From positions 1-36,427 of the forward strand of contig CANQUM010000017.1 of NCBI GenBank assembly GCA_947627045.1: a DNA stretch of 36,427 nucleotides, read 5' to 3'. The position numbers and the translations under genes are program-made. Position 1 is the stretch's first letter. Each line of letters starts with the position of its first letter. Shown here piece by piece: positions 24,981 to 35,400 of the stretch. The DNA comes from an uncultured Clostridia bacterium. GTDB lineage: Bacteria; Bacillota; Clostridia; Oscillospirales; Ruminococcaceae. A model generated the notes under the pieces. It worked only from the letters and a program-made list of their open reading frames with translations, did no database searches and was not told the DNA's origin.

Positions 24981-25001
24981 CGTCTTTAGACGAGTCGTTG
25001 T

Positions 25002-25109
25002 TTATTTATCCTTTTTCTCGTTATCTGCTCTGGAGGAAGATATTGTAAACGCCATTATACCAATTCCAATTAAAGCGCCTATAATAAGTCCCATAAAAAA
25101 TTCAAGCAT
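25002..25109 (-). CDS. 35-aa DUF3789-like membrane peptide
   Basis: Starts with ATG directly after the parA stop (TAAATG) and uses the GGAG within the parA end as SD. The sequence begins MLEFFMGLIIGALIGIGIMA, one hydrophobic helix with small-residue spacing, and ends in a charged tail (SRADNEKKDK). DUF3789 proteins are about this size, have the same GLxxG-rich helix with a charged tail, and are common in Clostridia mobile elements. Function unknown. Confidence 0.75.
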   Translation of the reverse strand: MLEFFMGLIIGALIGIGIMAFTISSSRADNEKKDK

Positions 25110-25877
25110 TTACTTCATCTCCTTTATTACTTCTTCGGCAAAGGCGAGGTAATCAACAGCGCCGTTTGAACGTCTGTCGTATTCAATAATTGGCTTGTGA
25201 TGATTTATTGCCTCGGAAAGCTTTGTGTTTTTTCGTATTACTGTATTAAAAACAGGCAAAAGCCTTTGCGACTTAAATGCCTGTGTGTATGCTTTTTTGT
25301 TAATCGTATTTTCATACTGTGTAATCAGCACGCCCATAACTTTTATATTCGGATTTGTGAAGCGTCTTATTTTGGTTATTTCCTCCGACATTTGCATAAG
25401 TCCGGGCAGTGCAAAATCGTCCGGGATAAGTGGAAGAATAACAAAGTCGGCCGCTGTCAGGGCGTTTTCCTTTATCCGCTCGCCGGACGGCGGACAGTCA
25501 AATATTATAACGTCGTATTTGTTTTCTATCGGTTTAAGGGAGGATAAGAGAAGATATTCCTGTCTCCTCGTCATCATCATAAGATGAGTTTCTATCTCGC
25601 TGAAGCTCCGGCAGGACGGGAGAATATCCAAGCCCTTATACGGCGTGTTTATGATTGCCTGTTCCGGCGCACAACGCCCCGTCATCACCTCATATATCGT
25701 ATTTTTAATATCCTTTCGCTCCTTTAGGTAATACGACGTGCTATAAGCCTGCTTGTCCAAATCGACAAGCAGTACGGTTTTGTTATACTCGGAAGCGAGT
25801 ATAGCTGCTAAATTCACCGCCGTGGTTGTCTTTCCACAGCCGCCTTTTTCATATGTAACTGCTATTTTCTTTGCCAT
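25110..25877 (-). CDS. parA: ParA/Soj-type partition ATPase
   Basis: 255 aa. Deviant Walker A YEKGGCGKTTTAVNLA at residues about 9-24, Walker A' DLDKQAYSTSYYL near 40, Walker B YDVIIFDCPPSG near 115, and the conserved FVILPLIPDDFALPGL segment. It uses ATP-dependent dynamics to position and segregate the element; the likely partner is ParB at 22022. RBS AAGGA about 9 bases upstream. It heads the maintenance operon, after a strong terminator that closes the pilus operon. Confidence 0.93.
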   Translation of the reverse strand: MAKKIAVTYEKGGCGKTTTAVNLAAILASEYNKTVLLVDLDKQAYSTSYYLKERKDIKNTIYEVMTGRCAPEQAIINTPYKGLDILPSCRSFSEIETHLMMMTRRQEYLLLSSLKPIENKYDVIIFDCPPSGERIKENALTAADFVILPLIPDDFALPGLMQMSEEITKIRRFTNPNIKVMGVLITQYENTINKKAYTQAFKSQRLLPVFNTVIRKNTKLSEAINHHKPIIEYDRRSNGAVDYLAFAEEVIKEMK

Positions 25878-25892
25878 AATTGTCGTCCTTTC

Positions 25893-25914
25893 ATAATTGA
25901 TTTAACGGTTATTT
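25893..25914. promoter_or_regulatory. 22-base shared upstream box, copy 2
   Basis: ATAATTGATTTAAC-G-GTTATTT, one base different from 24959-24980, located 16 bases upstream of the parA ATG. With the palindromic core it may be an operator for ParA, ParB or the XRE regulator. Confidence 0.5.
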
Positions 25915-25936
25915 AATGCCGAGAATTTTACCCTCC

Positions 25937-25980
25937 TAAAAAGCAAGTCGGACAAGATTGTTCTCTTGCCCGACTTGCTT
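25937..25980 (-). terminator. Intrinsic terminator closing the pilus operon
   Basis: On the minus strand AAGCAAGTCGG-G-CAAG pairs with CTTG-T-CCGACTTGCTT (one G-U) around a short loop, and the 3' arm runs into TTTTT. A 16-bp stem with U-tract is a strong terminator. It follows the small SpaA-like gene and isolates parA. Confidence 0.85.
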
Positions 25981-26014
25981 GTAATATTTTTAATAAAATT
26001 TAACAAATGTTATT

Positions 26015-26905
26015 TTATCTATCCCGCTTAATTTTCCGGCTCTTTTCTTTCGCCTTTGCTACAAGCAAAACTCCGGCAGAGAAAAGAACAACAGCAGCCG
26101 CGAGGCATACGCCTGTTGCTATTTCACCGGTTTTAATGTTCCCCTTACTTCCATTGGTATTTATGTCGTTTCCGTTGCCGTTCGTGTCTATACCGGAACC
26201 GGTTCCGCTTGTAATCGCGGTTGCCGTTTCCGGCTCGGTTTCGATATTCATAACGAACTTTGGACTTGCGTCAAGCTCATAAAGCCATTGTGAGCCGTCC
26301 TCGGAAGTGTAGGGCAGAGACACAAGAAAATCGCTCGGCTTTTCCTTAACGATTTCCGGAGCAGATACGCAGGAAACGATATACACCCCGCGCTTATCCG
26401 TACTGAGCGTTATAGACGTTTTCCCGTCTGCGCCTGTCGCCGGAAGTCTCATGAGCATAAGCTTCGACTTGTCAATGCTCTTTATATCTATGTCCGATTT
26501 ATCGATCGTAAAGTCTTCGTTTATTCTGTATATTTCAAACTCTACGCCTTCGATGGGATTGTACTCTGCGTCCACAGCCGCTATATTCAAAACAACGTCG
26601 CGGTTGTCAGAGATAAGGTGAGATGTTGTGGTGGCGTCCGCATCTGCCGGATAAACCACATCGCTTGCCTCCGTTTGGAAGACAGGATCTGTTGCCGGAT
26701 TTGTAGACGGATCCGTTACGAAATCTGTGTTTGTTTCAAAATCGCTATCCTCATCTGTTGACAGCTGTGTTGCTTCAACGATTATCGTTTCTGCCTCGCT
26801 CTCCGAAATTTCATTTTCATCCTCCGCAGACGCTGCTATGGAAGAAAACAAGCAAACGGTAAACGCAAGAGCAAAAAACAGAATTGCTATTCGTTTTTTA
26901 AGCAT
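26015..26905 (-). CDS. Small SpaA-like surface protein, probable pilus base or minor subunit
   Basis: 296 aa. Signal peptide KRIAILFFALAFTVCLF with a cut likely after SIAASAE. An acidic T/S/D-rich stretch follows, then one SpaA/Cna-B-like domain (LNIAAVDAEYNPIEGVEFEI near residue 108, closing around VYIVSCVSAPEI). The C-terminus has a Gly/Asn-rich linker, the sorting-like motif NIKTG, a hydrophobic helix (GVCLAAAVVLFSAGVLLVA) and a basic tail. NIKTG is a degenerate LPxTG site, so it may be a poor or special sortase substrate, as pilus base proteins can be. The SD GAAGGAGG lies in the sortase end; it is the last gene of the pilus operon. Confidence 0.8.
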   Translation of the reverse strand: MLKKRIAILFFALAFTVCLFSSIAASAEDENEISESEAETIIVEATQLSTDEDSDFETNTDFVTDPSTNPATDPVFQTEASDVVYPADADATTTSHLISDNRDVVLNIAAVDAEYNPIEGVEFEIYRINEDFTIDKSDIDIKSIDKSKLMLMRLPATGADGKTSITLSTDKRGVYIVSCVSAPEIVKEKPSDFLVSLPYTSEDGSQWLYELDASPKFVMNIETEPETATAITSGTGSGIDTNGNGNDINTNGSKGNIKTGEIATGVCLAAAVVLFSAGVLLVAKAKEKSRKIKRDR

Positions 26906-26908
26906 ATA

Positions 26909-27562
26909 TTAACCTCCTTCATTTAAAATTCTTTCTCCGCGTACAAGCAGACGGCGGGCGTTGAGTCCGCCGTCGCTTACGCAGGTTACAAGCGTTACAT
27001 AATCCTTTTCCGGGATGATCTCGGTATATTTTGTATCGGATGGCAGGCATTTGACAATTCTATCCACTTTATAGGTCAGCCTTCTGTTCTGCACGTTAAT
27101 TGTGAATTTATCGCCCTTAACAAGCTCGCTTAATCTGTCGAACATCTCATAGGATAGCCCCGTATGCCCGACAAGCACCGCATGAGTGCTTTTACCGCCG
27201 ACGGGGAGAGAGGTGTTTTTCATATGCCCAACTCCCTTGGCGAGTACGCTGTCGCTTGTGCCGTGGTAAATTGGAAGCTCTATATTTACCTTTGGCACGG
27301 AAATATACCCTATCATGCCCTCGTCGCCGAAGGACAGCGCGTCGTAATAGTTGACGTCTGTACCCTCGCCGTTCGAGATCAATCTGTTGTATTCGTCCGC
27401 CTTGGCAAAGTCGCCGCTTGAATCTCCGTCTATACCGGCAATGTAGTCTGTAATAATATGACTAAAATTATTTTGGTATATTAGCTGTATTACAAGCGGA
27501 GATACAGCGACCGCCGCTCCTATGATTATGCAGACAAATCCAATTATTCGCCCTTTGCGCAT
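26909..27562 (-). CDS. Class C-like sortase (pilus assembly)
   Basis: 217 aa. N-terminal membrane segment (IIGFVCIIIGAAVAVSPLVI). The catalytic core is intact: His133 in LVGHTG, Cys194 in VTLVTCVSDGG and Arg204 in NARRLLVRGER. The TLVTC and RLLVRGERI pattern is that of pilin-polymerising class C sortases, which link pilin subunits through lysine. It differs from typical class C in lacking a C-terminal membrane helix and a DPF/W lid motif. The start overlaps the pilin 3' end by 19 bases, so expression is coupled to the pilin. Confidence 0.9.
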   Translation of the reverse strand: MRKGRIIGFVCIIIGAAVAVSPLVIQLIYQNNFSHIITDYIAGIDGDSSGDFAKADEYNRLISNGEGTDVNYYDALSFGDEGMIGYISVPKVNIELPIYHGTSDSVLAKGVGHMKNTSLPVGGKSTHAVLVGHTGLSYEMFDRLSELVKGDKFTINVQNRRLTYKVDRIVKCLPSDTKYTEIIPEKDYVTLVTCVSDGGLNARRLLVRGERILNEGG

Positions 27563-29487
27563 TTTCTCTTTTTGCTCTTAATGAACAGAACGGCTATGCC
27601 TACGCATACGACGCCAATGCCCGACGCAACTACAAGCAGCCATGAGAAATTACCGCCTGTGTGCGGATAATTTACCTCTTCTGTATTAACGGTTGTAACA
27701 TTGATATCCTTCTTGTAATTATGCGAGGTGCTGTTGATTGTAATCTCAAAGGGCTTTTTAAGCAGCTGGTAGCCCTTTGCTGTCTTTATTTCGGCAACAT
27801 AGTATGTAGTTTCGCCCTTATTGGAAGGATTATCTGCTTCACCGTAGATCAGTCCGCGAATATTTACCATTCCGTCTGCACCGGAAACAACAATTGCATT
27901 TGCCTTACCGGAAAGATTTTTATCGTCGGCATAATAGATACCATCCTTCAACTCGAATTTGATTGGGTTGATATTCTGCTGCGCGTCGCTGAGCGTTCTA
28001 TACACGCTGAACTCTACTCCTGCGAGAGTGTCGCCATTTACATCCACCTTTTTCCACGCATAACCTCCGGTATGAACCTCAGGTGTTCTTGACTTTATGT
28101 TATATGCACTGTCTGTTTGTATGTCGTTTGTGTAGTCAAGCTCCGCAGTATTCGGGTTATCTCCGCCGATTATTGCCTTTTCATTAAGAACGGTCGTAAA
28201 TATAGTCTTGAGCTCGTTAAAGTCCTCAAAGGCTTTAAAATTGGTTACTGATACTGTGATTATATTGTTGTTCTTGCTGTCGATCTTCGAGTGGTCAACT
28301 GAATAATTCGCAGCGCTTATTGTTGTTTCACTGCCGTCAGCCTTTACTCCGATAAGCTCCACAGACTTATATGTGCAGCCCTCGGAAAGAGTGTCCGTGA
28401 TAACGTACTTTGACATTTTTCCGATCAAGGACGGAACAGAGGTCGTTACCTTCCAATAAACCTCCTTGTTTATATCCTGCGTTACATCCTGATGCCAGCT
28501 TGTCTTATCCGTCGATACTTCCTTATCAATCGTTACATTTTCATTGGGAACCTTGATCTTGTTGTCCTCAACGACTTCACCGTCAGCTTTGTCGTGTATA
28601 TCCGCGCTGTTGTTTACATCGCCGTGAGTATATGTAACTGTTCCGTCATCGTTGATTGTAAATCCGTAATATACTGTGCTGTCTACAATATAGGATTTGT
28701 CATCTGCGGAGATCTCTCTGAAACGGTAATCAGTGTGCGTCGGCAGATGAGTTACAGTGAATTCTCCTGTGCCTGCCGATGTGTATGTGCCGCCAACCGG
28801 TACCCAGCTTACTTTCTTATCCTTAGTTATATTCTTTCTTTCCAGTGTGAAGTGGAAGCCTTCGAGCGGATCGTCTGAATTTAAGTCGTATTTGTGCAGA
28901 GTTACGTTTGCATACTTCGTCTGGTTTTTCGGCTGAACGGTTATATCGTACATCCACGCGGTTTTGTCCGCTGTTGTGGTCGGTACCGAGATAACAAACG
29001 GAGCCGTCTGCTGCCTTACCTGAGCGGGGGCAAAGGTTTCTTTAACGTAATAAACGCCCAAGGCAAGATTTGTAAATGTGATTTTTCCCTCTGAGGTTGT
29101 ATAGCCTGAAGAGTTCCATGTGTTGCTGCCAATATATGCAGCTTCATTTTTAGCTATATCGGCGGCCTTAGGAAGATCCTCGGCTGAGTTGTAATTGAAA
29201 AACTCGGTCAGATCCTTGATCTTGTAGAGTGTAAACTCGACTCCCTCTATCGGCTTTGCGCCTGCGGGAAGGCTGCTGGTGTATGTACCGTCGCCCGGAG
29301 TTGTCGCGTTTTCATAGGCTTCGTCCTCCATCTCGTATTTATAGAGAGTGAGGGAGCCCGTCTTTGTTTCGTCGATAAGGTTCTTGCTAACGCCATCGGC
29401 CGCAAACGCTGTGGTTCCGACTCCGGCAAATACTGAGAATGTCATTAACATTGCGATTAAAAAGCTGAATAATCTTTTTGTTTTCAT
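27544..29487 (-). CDS. Major pilin portion (SpaH/EbpB-like) with its own RBS
   Basis: 647 aa from the internal ATG at 29487, preceded by AGGAAAGG (about 9-10 bases). The signal peptide KRLFSFLIAMLMTFSVFAG ends in TTAFA, a good cleavage site. Pilin domains follow: KTGSLTLYKYEMED and IEGVEFTLYKI (first), YANVTLHKYDLN (second), VTIDKEVSTDKTSWHQDV with WKVTTSVPSLIGKMSKYVIT (isopeptide-forming backbone domain), and YAWKKVDVNGDTLAGVEFSV (last). The sorting signal is YPHTGG, a hydrophobic helix and KSKKRKCAKGE. It is the expected substrate of the adjacent sortase. Its frame is continuous with the upstream adhesin. Confidence 0.85.
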   Translation of the reverse strand: MKTKRLFSFLIAMLMTFSVFAGVGTTAFAADGVSKNLIDETKTGSLTLYKYEMEDEAYENATTPGDGTYTSSLPAGAKPIEGVEFTLYKIKDLTEFFNYNSAEDLPKAADIAKNEAAYIGSNTWNSSGYTTSEGKITFTNLALGVYYVKETFAPAQVRQQTAPFVISVPTTTADKTAWMYDITVQPKNQTKYANVTLHKYDLNSDDPLEGFHFTLERKNITKDKKVSWVPVGGTYTSAGTGEFTVTHLPTHTDYRFREISADDKSYIVDSTVYYGFTINDDGTVTYTHGDVNNSADIHDKADGEVVEDNKIKVPNENVTIDKEVSTDKTSWHQDVTQDINKEVYWKVTTSVPSLIGKMSKYVITDTLSEGCTYKSVELIGVKADGSETTISAANYSVDHSKIDSKNNNIITVSVTNFKAFEDFNELKTIFTTVLNEKAIIGGDNPNTAELDYTNDIQTDSAYNIKSRTPEVHTGGYAWKKVDVNGDTLAGVEFSVYRTLSDAQQNINPIKFELKDGIYYADDKNLSGKANAIVVSGADGMVNIRGLIYGEADNPSNKGETTYYVAEIKTAKGYQLLKKPFEITINSTSHNYKKDINVTTVNTEEVNYPHTGGNFSWLLVVASGIGVVCVGIAVLFIKSKKRKCAKGE

Positions 29488-32400
29488 TTTAAATTTTCCT
29501 TTCCTCTTAAAAATAAAAATGGTGAGTGGAATGAGGATCAACGCCATTCCAACAGAAATAAAAATAGTTTTGTCAAAGCCTCCGGCGATCGGGAAATCTG
29601 ACGTCGGAGTATTGTACATTTCCTTGCTGAGCTCCGGGCTGTCCAAAATTATCTCGACTTCCTCCTTGAGAAGCTGATAGCCCTGAGCCGAAACAGTCTC
29701 GGATAAATAATATGTGCCGTATTTCAGATCGGCTATTACGATTTTTCCCTCGGCGTCCGTCAAAAGATCCGTCGAGCCGTTCTCATCGGGAACATACTCG
29801 TTATTTTCGCCCCGGGAAAAGGTAAGAATATTATGCTCGCTGTCGGTGATATTCATTACAACGCCCGCGAGGGGAAGCTTAGTATCGAGAGCCTTCTTCC
29901 AGACAGTGATTTTCCCCTTCCGGCGGTTTATCACTCGCGGCAGCTCGGTATCATCTTCCGACAAGTCTAAACGCAGGCTCACTGTATCGGTTATCTCTTC
30001 ATAGCCCTCGTCTGTCGGCTTGTAAAGCTTTACATTACCTTCGGTATCTATTACCGCTTTGATTGCATATCCGAGCGGCTGATAGCCGTCGAGAGGCGTT
30101 GTTTCGCTGATATAGTAAACGGTCTCGTTTTTCGTGCTGTATCTAATCTTTTCTGCGGTGAGCAAACCGTCTGAGCCTGTTATCAGCTCGCCGATTTCTT
30201 CGCCGTAAAAATCCTTTGCGGGGGTCTTGCAGTCCTCGTCGGTATAGAGAGTAAATCCAACTCCTTCAAGGTACTTTATATCGTCGCCCTTGCCGTCGTC
30301 GGTCTTAACAAACATGAGATCTATCATTGTCGGGGAGTTAGCGATTCTGAGTTTGGTTGTTTCTCCTGTGCTGATTTCAAACGTTTCTCCGTTTGTTATG
30401 TCTACCTTGTATCCGTCGGGTGCTGACTTTTCTTTCAGTACATATTCTCCTGCCGGAAGTCCGTAAACCGTAAGAGTACCCGGATCGCCTGCCGGAGCAA
30501 CTCCCGCAAAGAAGTATGGACGCAGATCCGTTTTGTTGCTATTTACCGCCTCGTCAGTATCTACATATCCTGCATCATCGCCGGTATATTGATAAGCGCC
30601 CATAATCGGGTTAGACTGGCAAACAAATGCGTTTTTCATCAGCACCTCTTTGCCGTTTTGCACTGCGTAAAGATTGAAAAGCAAGCTGCTGCCGCTTATC
30701 GCTTCGCCGGTATAACTGTCAAATTTTTCAACGTGTAAGTCGCCCTGATTTGAAAAATTAAGAGTTTGATGACTGTCGTCGATATTCTTATGAACTGCGA
30801 TTGTATTTCCGCGATATTTGAGCTCCTCGAATACTACAACTGCCTTACCCGCATATGGGATCGCATTTATTGTGTACTTTATTTTAATGCTCTGGGTGTT
30901 TGCTGTAGCTTCAAAAGTAATATCCGCAGACTTGGAACCGTTCGCGATTTCTACGGAGTTGCCATCACTTGCAGCATTCAAAAGCTCTATCGGAGCTTCA
31001 TCATCCTTACCGACCACGCTGCCGGTTATGGTGTAGCTTTGCCCTGCAATTAGCCCTGTCATGGTGACGGTATCCTCAAGGGTATATTCGGCTGCGGGGA
31101 CTTTTTTCTCTCTACGATCCGTCACCTCTGTCGTGACCGTGGGGTTAAGAATACTTACAGTCTGTTCCGTATCCTCCAAATCCTTGTGTTCGGCTATTAC
31201 CTTGCCGTTATATTTGAGCGTTTCAAAAACAACTAAGTCTTGTCCTGCGTACTTTGAAGCGTCAAAGTCAAAGGCCATATTAAACCCCACATCTCCCTTT
31301 CGAGCGGTGAAGGTTTCCTCACCTGTTGATATTACATTTCCGCTTGATTTTTCTACGAGCTGACCCTCTACGGTATACTCCTGTCCTGAAATAAGTCCGG
31401 TAAGCTGCACATTGTCGATTATCGACGAGTTCTCTAACGCATACGCATAATGTGTTTTTGTCAAAGAGTCGGTCGCGGTAGTCTTTATGCTCGGATTGAA
31501 AACGCTTACAGTCTGTTCCGTATCCTCCAAATCCTTGTGTTCGGATATTACCTTGCCGTTATATTTGAGTGTTTCAAAAGCAACTAAGTCTTGTCCTGCG
31601 TACTTTGAAGCGTCAAAGTCAAAGGTCATATTGAGGCCTGCTTCTTCTTTTCGAGCGGTGAAGGTTTCCTCACCTGTCGATATTACATTTCCGCTTGATT
31701 TTTCTACGAGCTGGCCCTCTACTGTATACTCCTGTCCTGAAACAAGTCCGGTAAGCTGCACGTTGTCGATTATCGACGAGTTCTCTAACGCATACGCATA
31801 ATGTGTTTTTGTCAAAGAGTCGGTCGCGGTAGTCTTTACACTCGGGTTAAGAATACTTACGGTCTGTTCCGTATCCTCCAAATTCTTGTGTTCGGATATT
31901 ACCTTGCCGTTATATTTGAGCGTTTCAAAAACAACTAAGTCTTGCCCTGCGTACTTTGAAGCGTCAAAGTCAAAGGCCATATTAAACCCCACATCTCCCT
32001 TTCGAGCGGTGAAGGTTTCCTCACCTGTCGATATTACATTTCCGTTCGATTTTTCTACGAGCTGACCTTCTACGGTATACTCCTGTCCTGAAATAAGTCC
32101 GGTAAGCTGTACATTGTCGATTATCGACAAGCTCTCTAACGCATAAGCATAATGCGTTCTTGTCAAAGAGTCGGTCGCGGTAGTCTTTACACTCGGCGAA
32201 ACAAATTCAACCTGTTGCCTTTGGTCGTCCTTGTCCTTGTGTGTTGCAACAACTACATCGTTGCATATAAGCTCCTCATAAACCGTTATCTTTTTACCCT
32301 TGAGCTCGGAGGAATCGACGGTAATTTCAGTCTCAACTGTTCCGCTGTCGCTATTGGGAGTAAAGCTTTTCGTTGCAGGAGTTCCTATTTCCTTGCCGGT

Positions 32401-35400
32401 CTCACTGTCAGCAACGGTAGTTTTTAATGTGTAGTTCACATTGGCGATAACATTTGAATACTCAACGCTATCCAGTATTGTGGTCTTGCTATTCGCATAT
32501 CCCACTTGAAGAGTCGTCTCCTTGTCTATAGCAGAAGTAACAAGATTAGGCTTTATAAAGGTCACGGTTTGCCCCGCGTCTTCAATATTTTTGTGCTCGA
32601 CCATGGTTTCGTTGTTATATTTCAGAGTTTCAAATACAACTACGCTCTTTCCCGACAAAGCGGAAGCGTCCAGTGTAAACGTCACCGTGACTTTTCCATT
32701 TTCATCGGTCGGAGTAAAGGTTTTAACCGCCGTTATTTTTTTGCCGTTTATCAGCAGCTCCTTACCCGTCGCCTTATCCATCAAAACGCCCTCAATAGTG
32801 TATTCTACCTTAGGCGTTACACCCTCGTATGTTACCGTATCTGTAATCTGAGCCTCATCAATCGCAAACGCTTGGTGAGTATTCGTCAGTGCGCTGAGAG
32901 CCGTTGTGCCAATTTTCGAATAGGGATTTATTATTCTCGGCAGAGTTAAAATCTCACCGTCAAAAACAAGCGTCGCCTTACCGGTTATCTCTTCATAGCC
33001 GCCCTCGTCTGTCGGCTTGTAAAGCTTCACCTTGCCCTTGGTATCTATTACCGCTTTGATTGCGTATTCGAGCGGCTGATATTCGTCGAGAGGCGTCGTT
33101 TCGCGCAAGTAATAAACGGTTTCCTTTGCCGTGCTGTATCTCACATTTTCCATTCTGAGCAAGCCGTCTGAGCCTGTTAGCTGCTCGCCGATCTCTTTAC
33201 CGTAAAAATCCTTTGCCGGGGTCTTGCAGCTCTCGTCGGTATATAGAGTGAACCCAACTCCCTCAAGGAACATGGTATATGCTCCAATTCCGTCGTCGGT
33301 TTTTACAAGCATCAGATCTATCAGTGTCGGGGAGTTAGCTATTTCAAGCTCGGTTGTTTCTCCGGCGCTGATTTCAAACGTCTCGCCGTCTGTTATATCT
33401 ATCTTATACCCGATGGGTGCCGACTTCTCTTTTAACACATATTTTCCTGCCGGAAGTCCATGAATCGTAAGAGTACCCGGATCGCCTGCCGGAGCAACTC
33501 CCGCAAAATAGTACGGGTGCAGATCCGTTTTGTTGCTATTTACCGCCTCGTCAGTATCTACATATCCTGCATCATCGCCGGTATATTGATAAGCGCCCAT
33601 AATCGGGTTAGACTGGCAAACAAATGCGTTTTTCATCAGCACCTCTTTGCCGCCTTGCACGGCGTAAAGGTTAAAAATCAAGCTGCTGCCGCTTATCCCT
33701 TCGCCGGTAAAGCCGTCGAGTTTTTCAATGTACAGGTTGCCCTGATTTGAAAAATTAAGAGTTTGATGCGTGTCGTTGATATTCTTATGAATTGCGATTG
33801 TATTTCCGCGATATTTGAGCTCCTCGAATACTACAACCGCCTTACCCGCATACGGGATTGCATCTATTGTGTACTTTATTTTAATGCTCTGGGTGTTTGC
33901 CGTAGCCTTAAACGTAACGTCCGCAGACTTCATGTCGCCCGCGATTTCTACGGAGCTGCCATCGCTTGCAGCATTCAAAAGCTCTATCGGAGCTTCATCA
34001 TCCTTACCGACCACGCTGCCGGTTATGGTGTAGCTTTGCCCTGCAATTAGCCCTGTCATGGTGACGGTATCCTCAAGGGTATATTCGGCGCTTGGAGCTT
34101 TTTTACCGGTGAACTCCGTTACTTCTGTTGTGACCGTCGGACTTAGCAAATTAACTGTCTGATTTGCGTCGTTTACACTCTTGTGCTCGGCAACAATTGC
34201 GCCGTTGTGCCTCAAGGTTTCAAAGACCACAAAATCCTTGCCGGTGTATCCCTCAGCGCTGAAGGTGAAGACCATATTTTGAGTTGCGCTTGTGCTTTTC
34301 GCCATAAACGTCAGCCCCTTTGTCGCCAATACGGTACTCGGATTGCTCTTCAGCACAACCTGTCCGGTCAGAGTGTAGTTCTCATTCGCAATCAGGTTTT
34401 CCATTTTTACGCTATCGTTTATCGAAAGCTCGCTCACTGCATAGGCGGAATGTGTGTTTGTAGCGGAATTTGTCGCTGTTGTCGTTATGCTCGGAGAAAT
34501 GAATGTGACGGTCTGATCCGTATCATTCACATCATCGTGAGCGGCTATGATGAAAATCTCGCCATATTCATACAGATCCTCACACACTACAACGGATTTC
34601 CCGCTCAAATCGCCGGTTTTGGACATATCAATATCGAACACTAACGTCATATTCTCTGTTTCGGAGGTTGCCGTAAAGACAAAATCTCCGGTATATTTAT
34701 TCGCCGAATTTATGATCTTAGTGAGCTTGCCGTTAACATTGCGGTAAACGTCAACACCAAACGGCCGTCCAATGATTTCCTTGCTTTCCTTGTCCATTAA
34801 GTAGGGATAGAGATCATATTCAAATCCGGGAATAAGCCCTTTAATCGTCAAGTTCTCTGTTATTCTTTTTTCGGTCGCATACATAAACTTTCTGTTGTTG
34901 CTTCCGTAAGCATAGGCTTTTGAATCCAACTCCGGCAAGCTGTAGGTCACCGTTTGACTTAAGTCGTTAAGATCCTCATGAATAGAGCCCTGTATGACAT
35001 TGCCGTCAGCGTCAGTTATCGGCGCTCCTCCGACTTTAGTAATGCGCTGGAACACAACAAACTTATACGAATAAGTACCGGCCTTGTATGGAATTGTAAA
35101 GTAGAACGCCTCGGTGGTTAAAGTCCCGCTTCCGGAGGCTGTTGCTTTGAAGCTTGTTTTGTATGTGCTTACTGTATTTGTAAGCGGACGAGAGAAGCTC
35201 GTCGCAAGCTGCACGGGTGTAGCATTGCTTCCGTTTACATACATTATTTGAGTGTGCAGCTCATAATCCGCATTCGCGGTAAGTCCGGAATATGTTACAG
35301 TGTCTTTTATCTTGCCGTATTTGTCAGAAATATCGAAGTGAGCATTTTGCGATTCGTAAGACGCATCCTGCGCCGAGGTTATAATATTAATATCGTTTTT

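Noticed and set aside
24979-24993. Small hairpin TCGTCT-AA-AGACGA near the end of the 35-aa peptide gene
   Set aside because: Two-base loop, short stem and no U-tract; too weak to call a terminator.
26194-26207. Third copy of the CGGAACCGGTTCCG palindrome core
   Set aside because: It lies inside the coding sequence of the small SpaA-like protein, encoding a Gly/Ser/Thr linker, and lacks the A/T arms of the two 24-mers; coincidence of codon use is more likely.
31141-32193. Tandem 351-bp repeats as a possible assembly artefact
   Set aside because: Units differ at several positions and keep exact codon phase, so they are real protein repeats, though copy number could still be misassembled.
30766-34644. 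Plus-strand open frames across the adhesin gene
   Set aside because: Their duplicated occurrence mirrors the adhesin repeats, they lack RBS, and translations are Cys/Ser/Tyr-rich noise.
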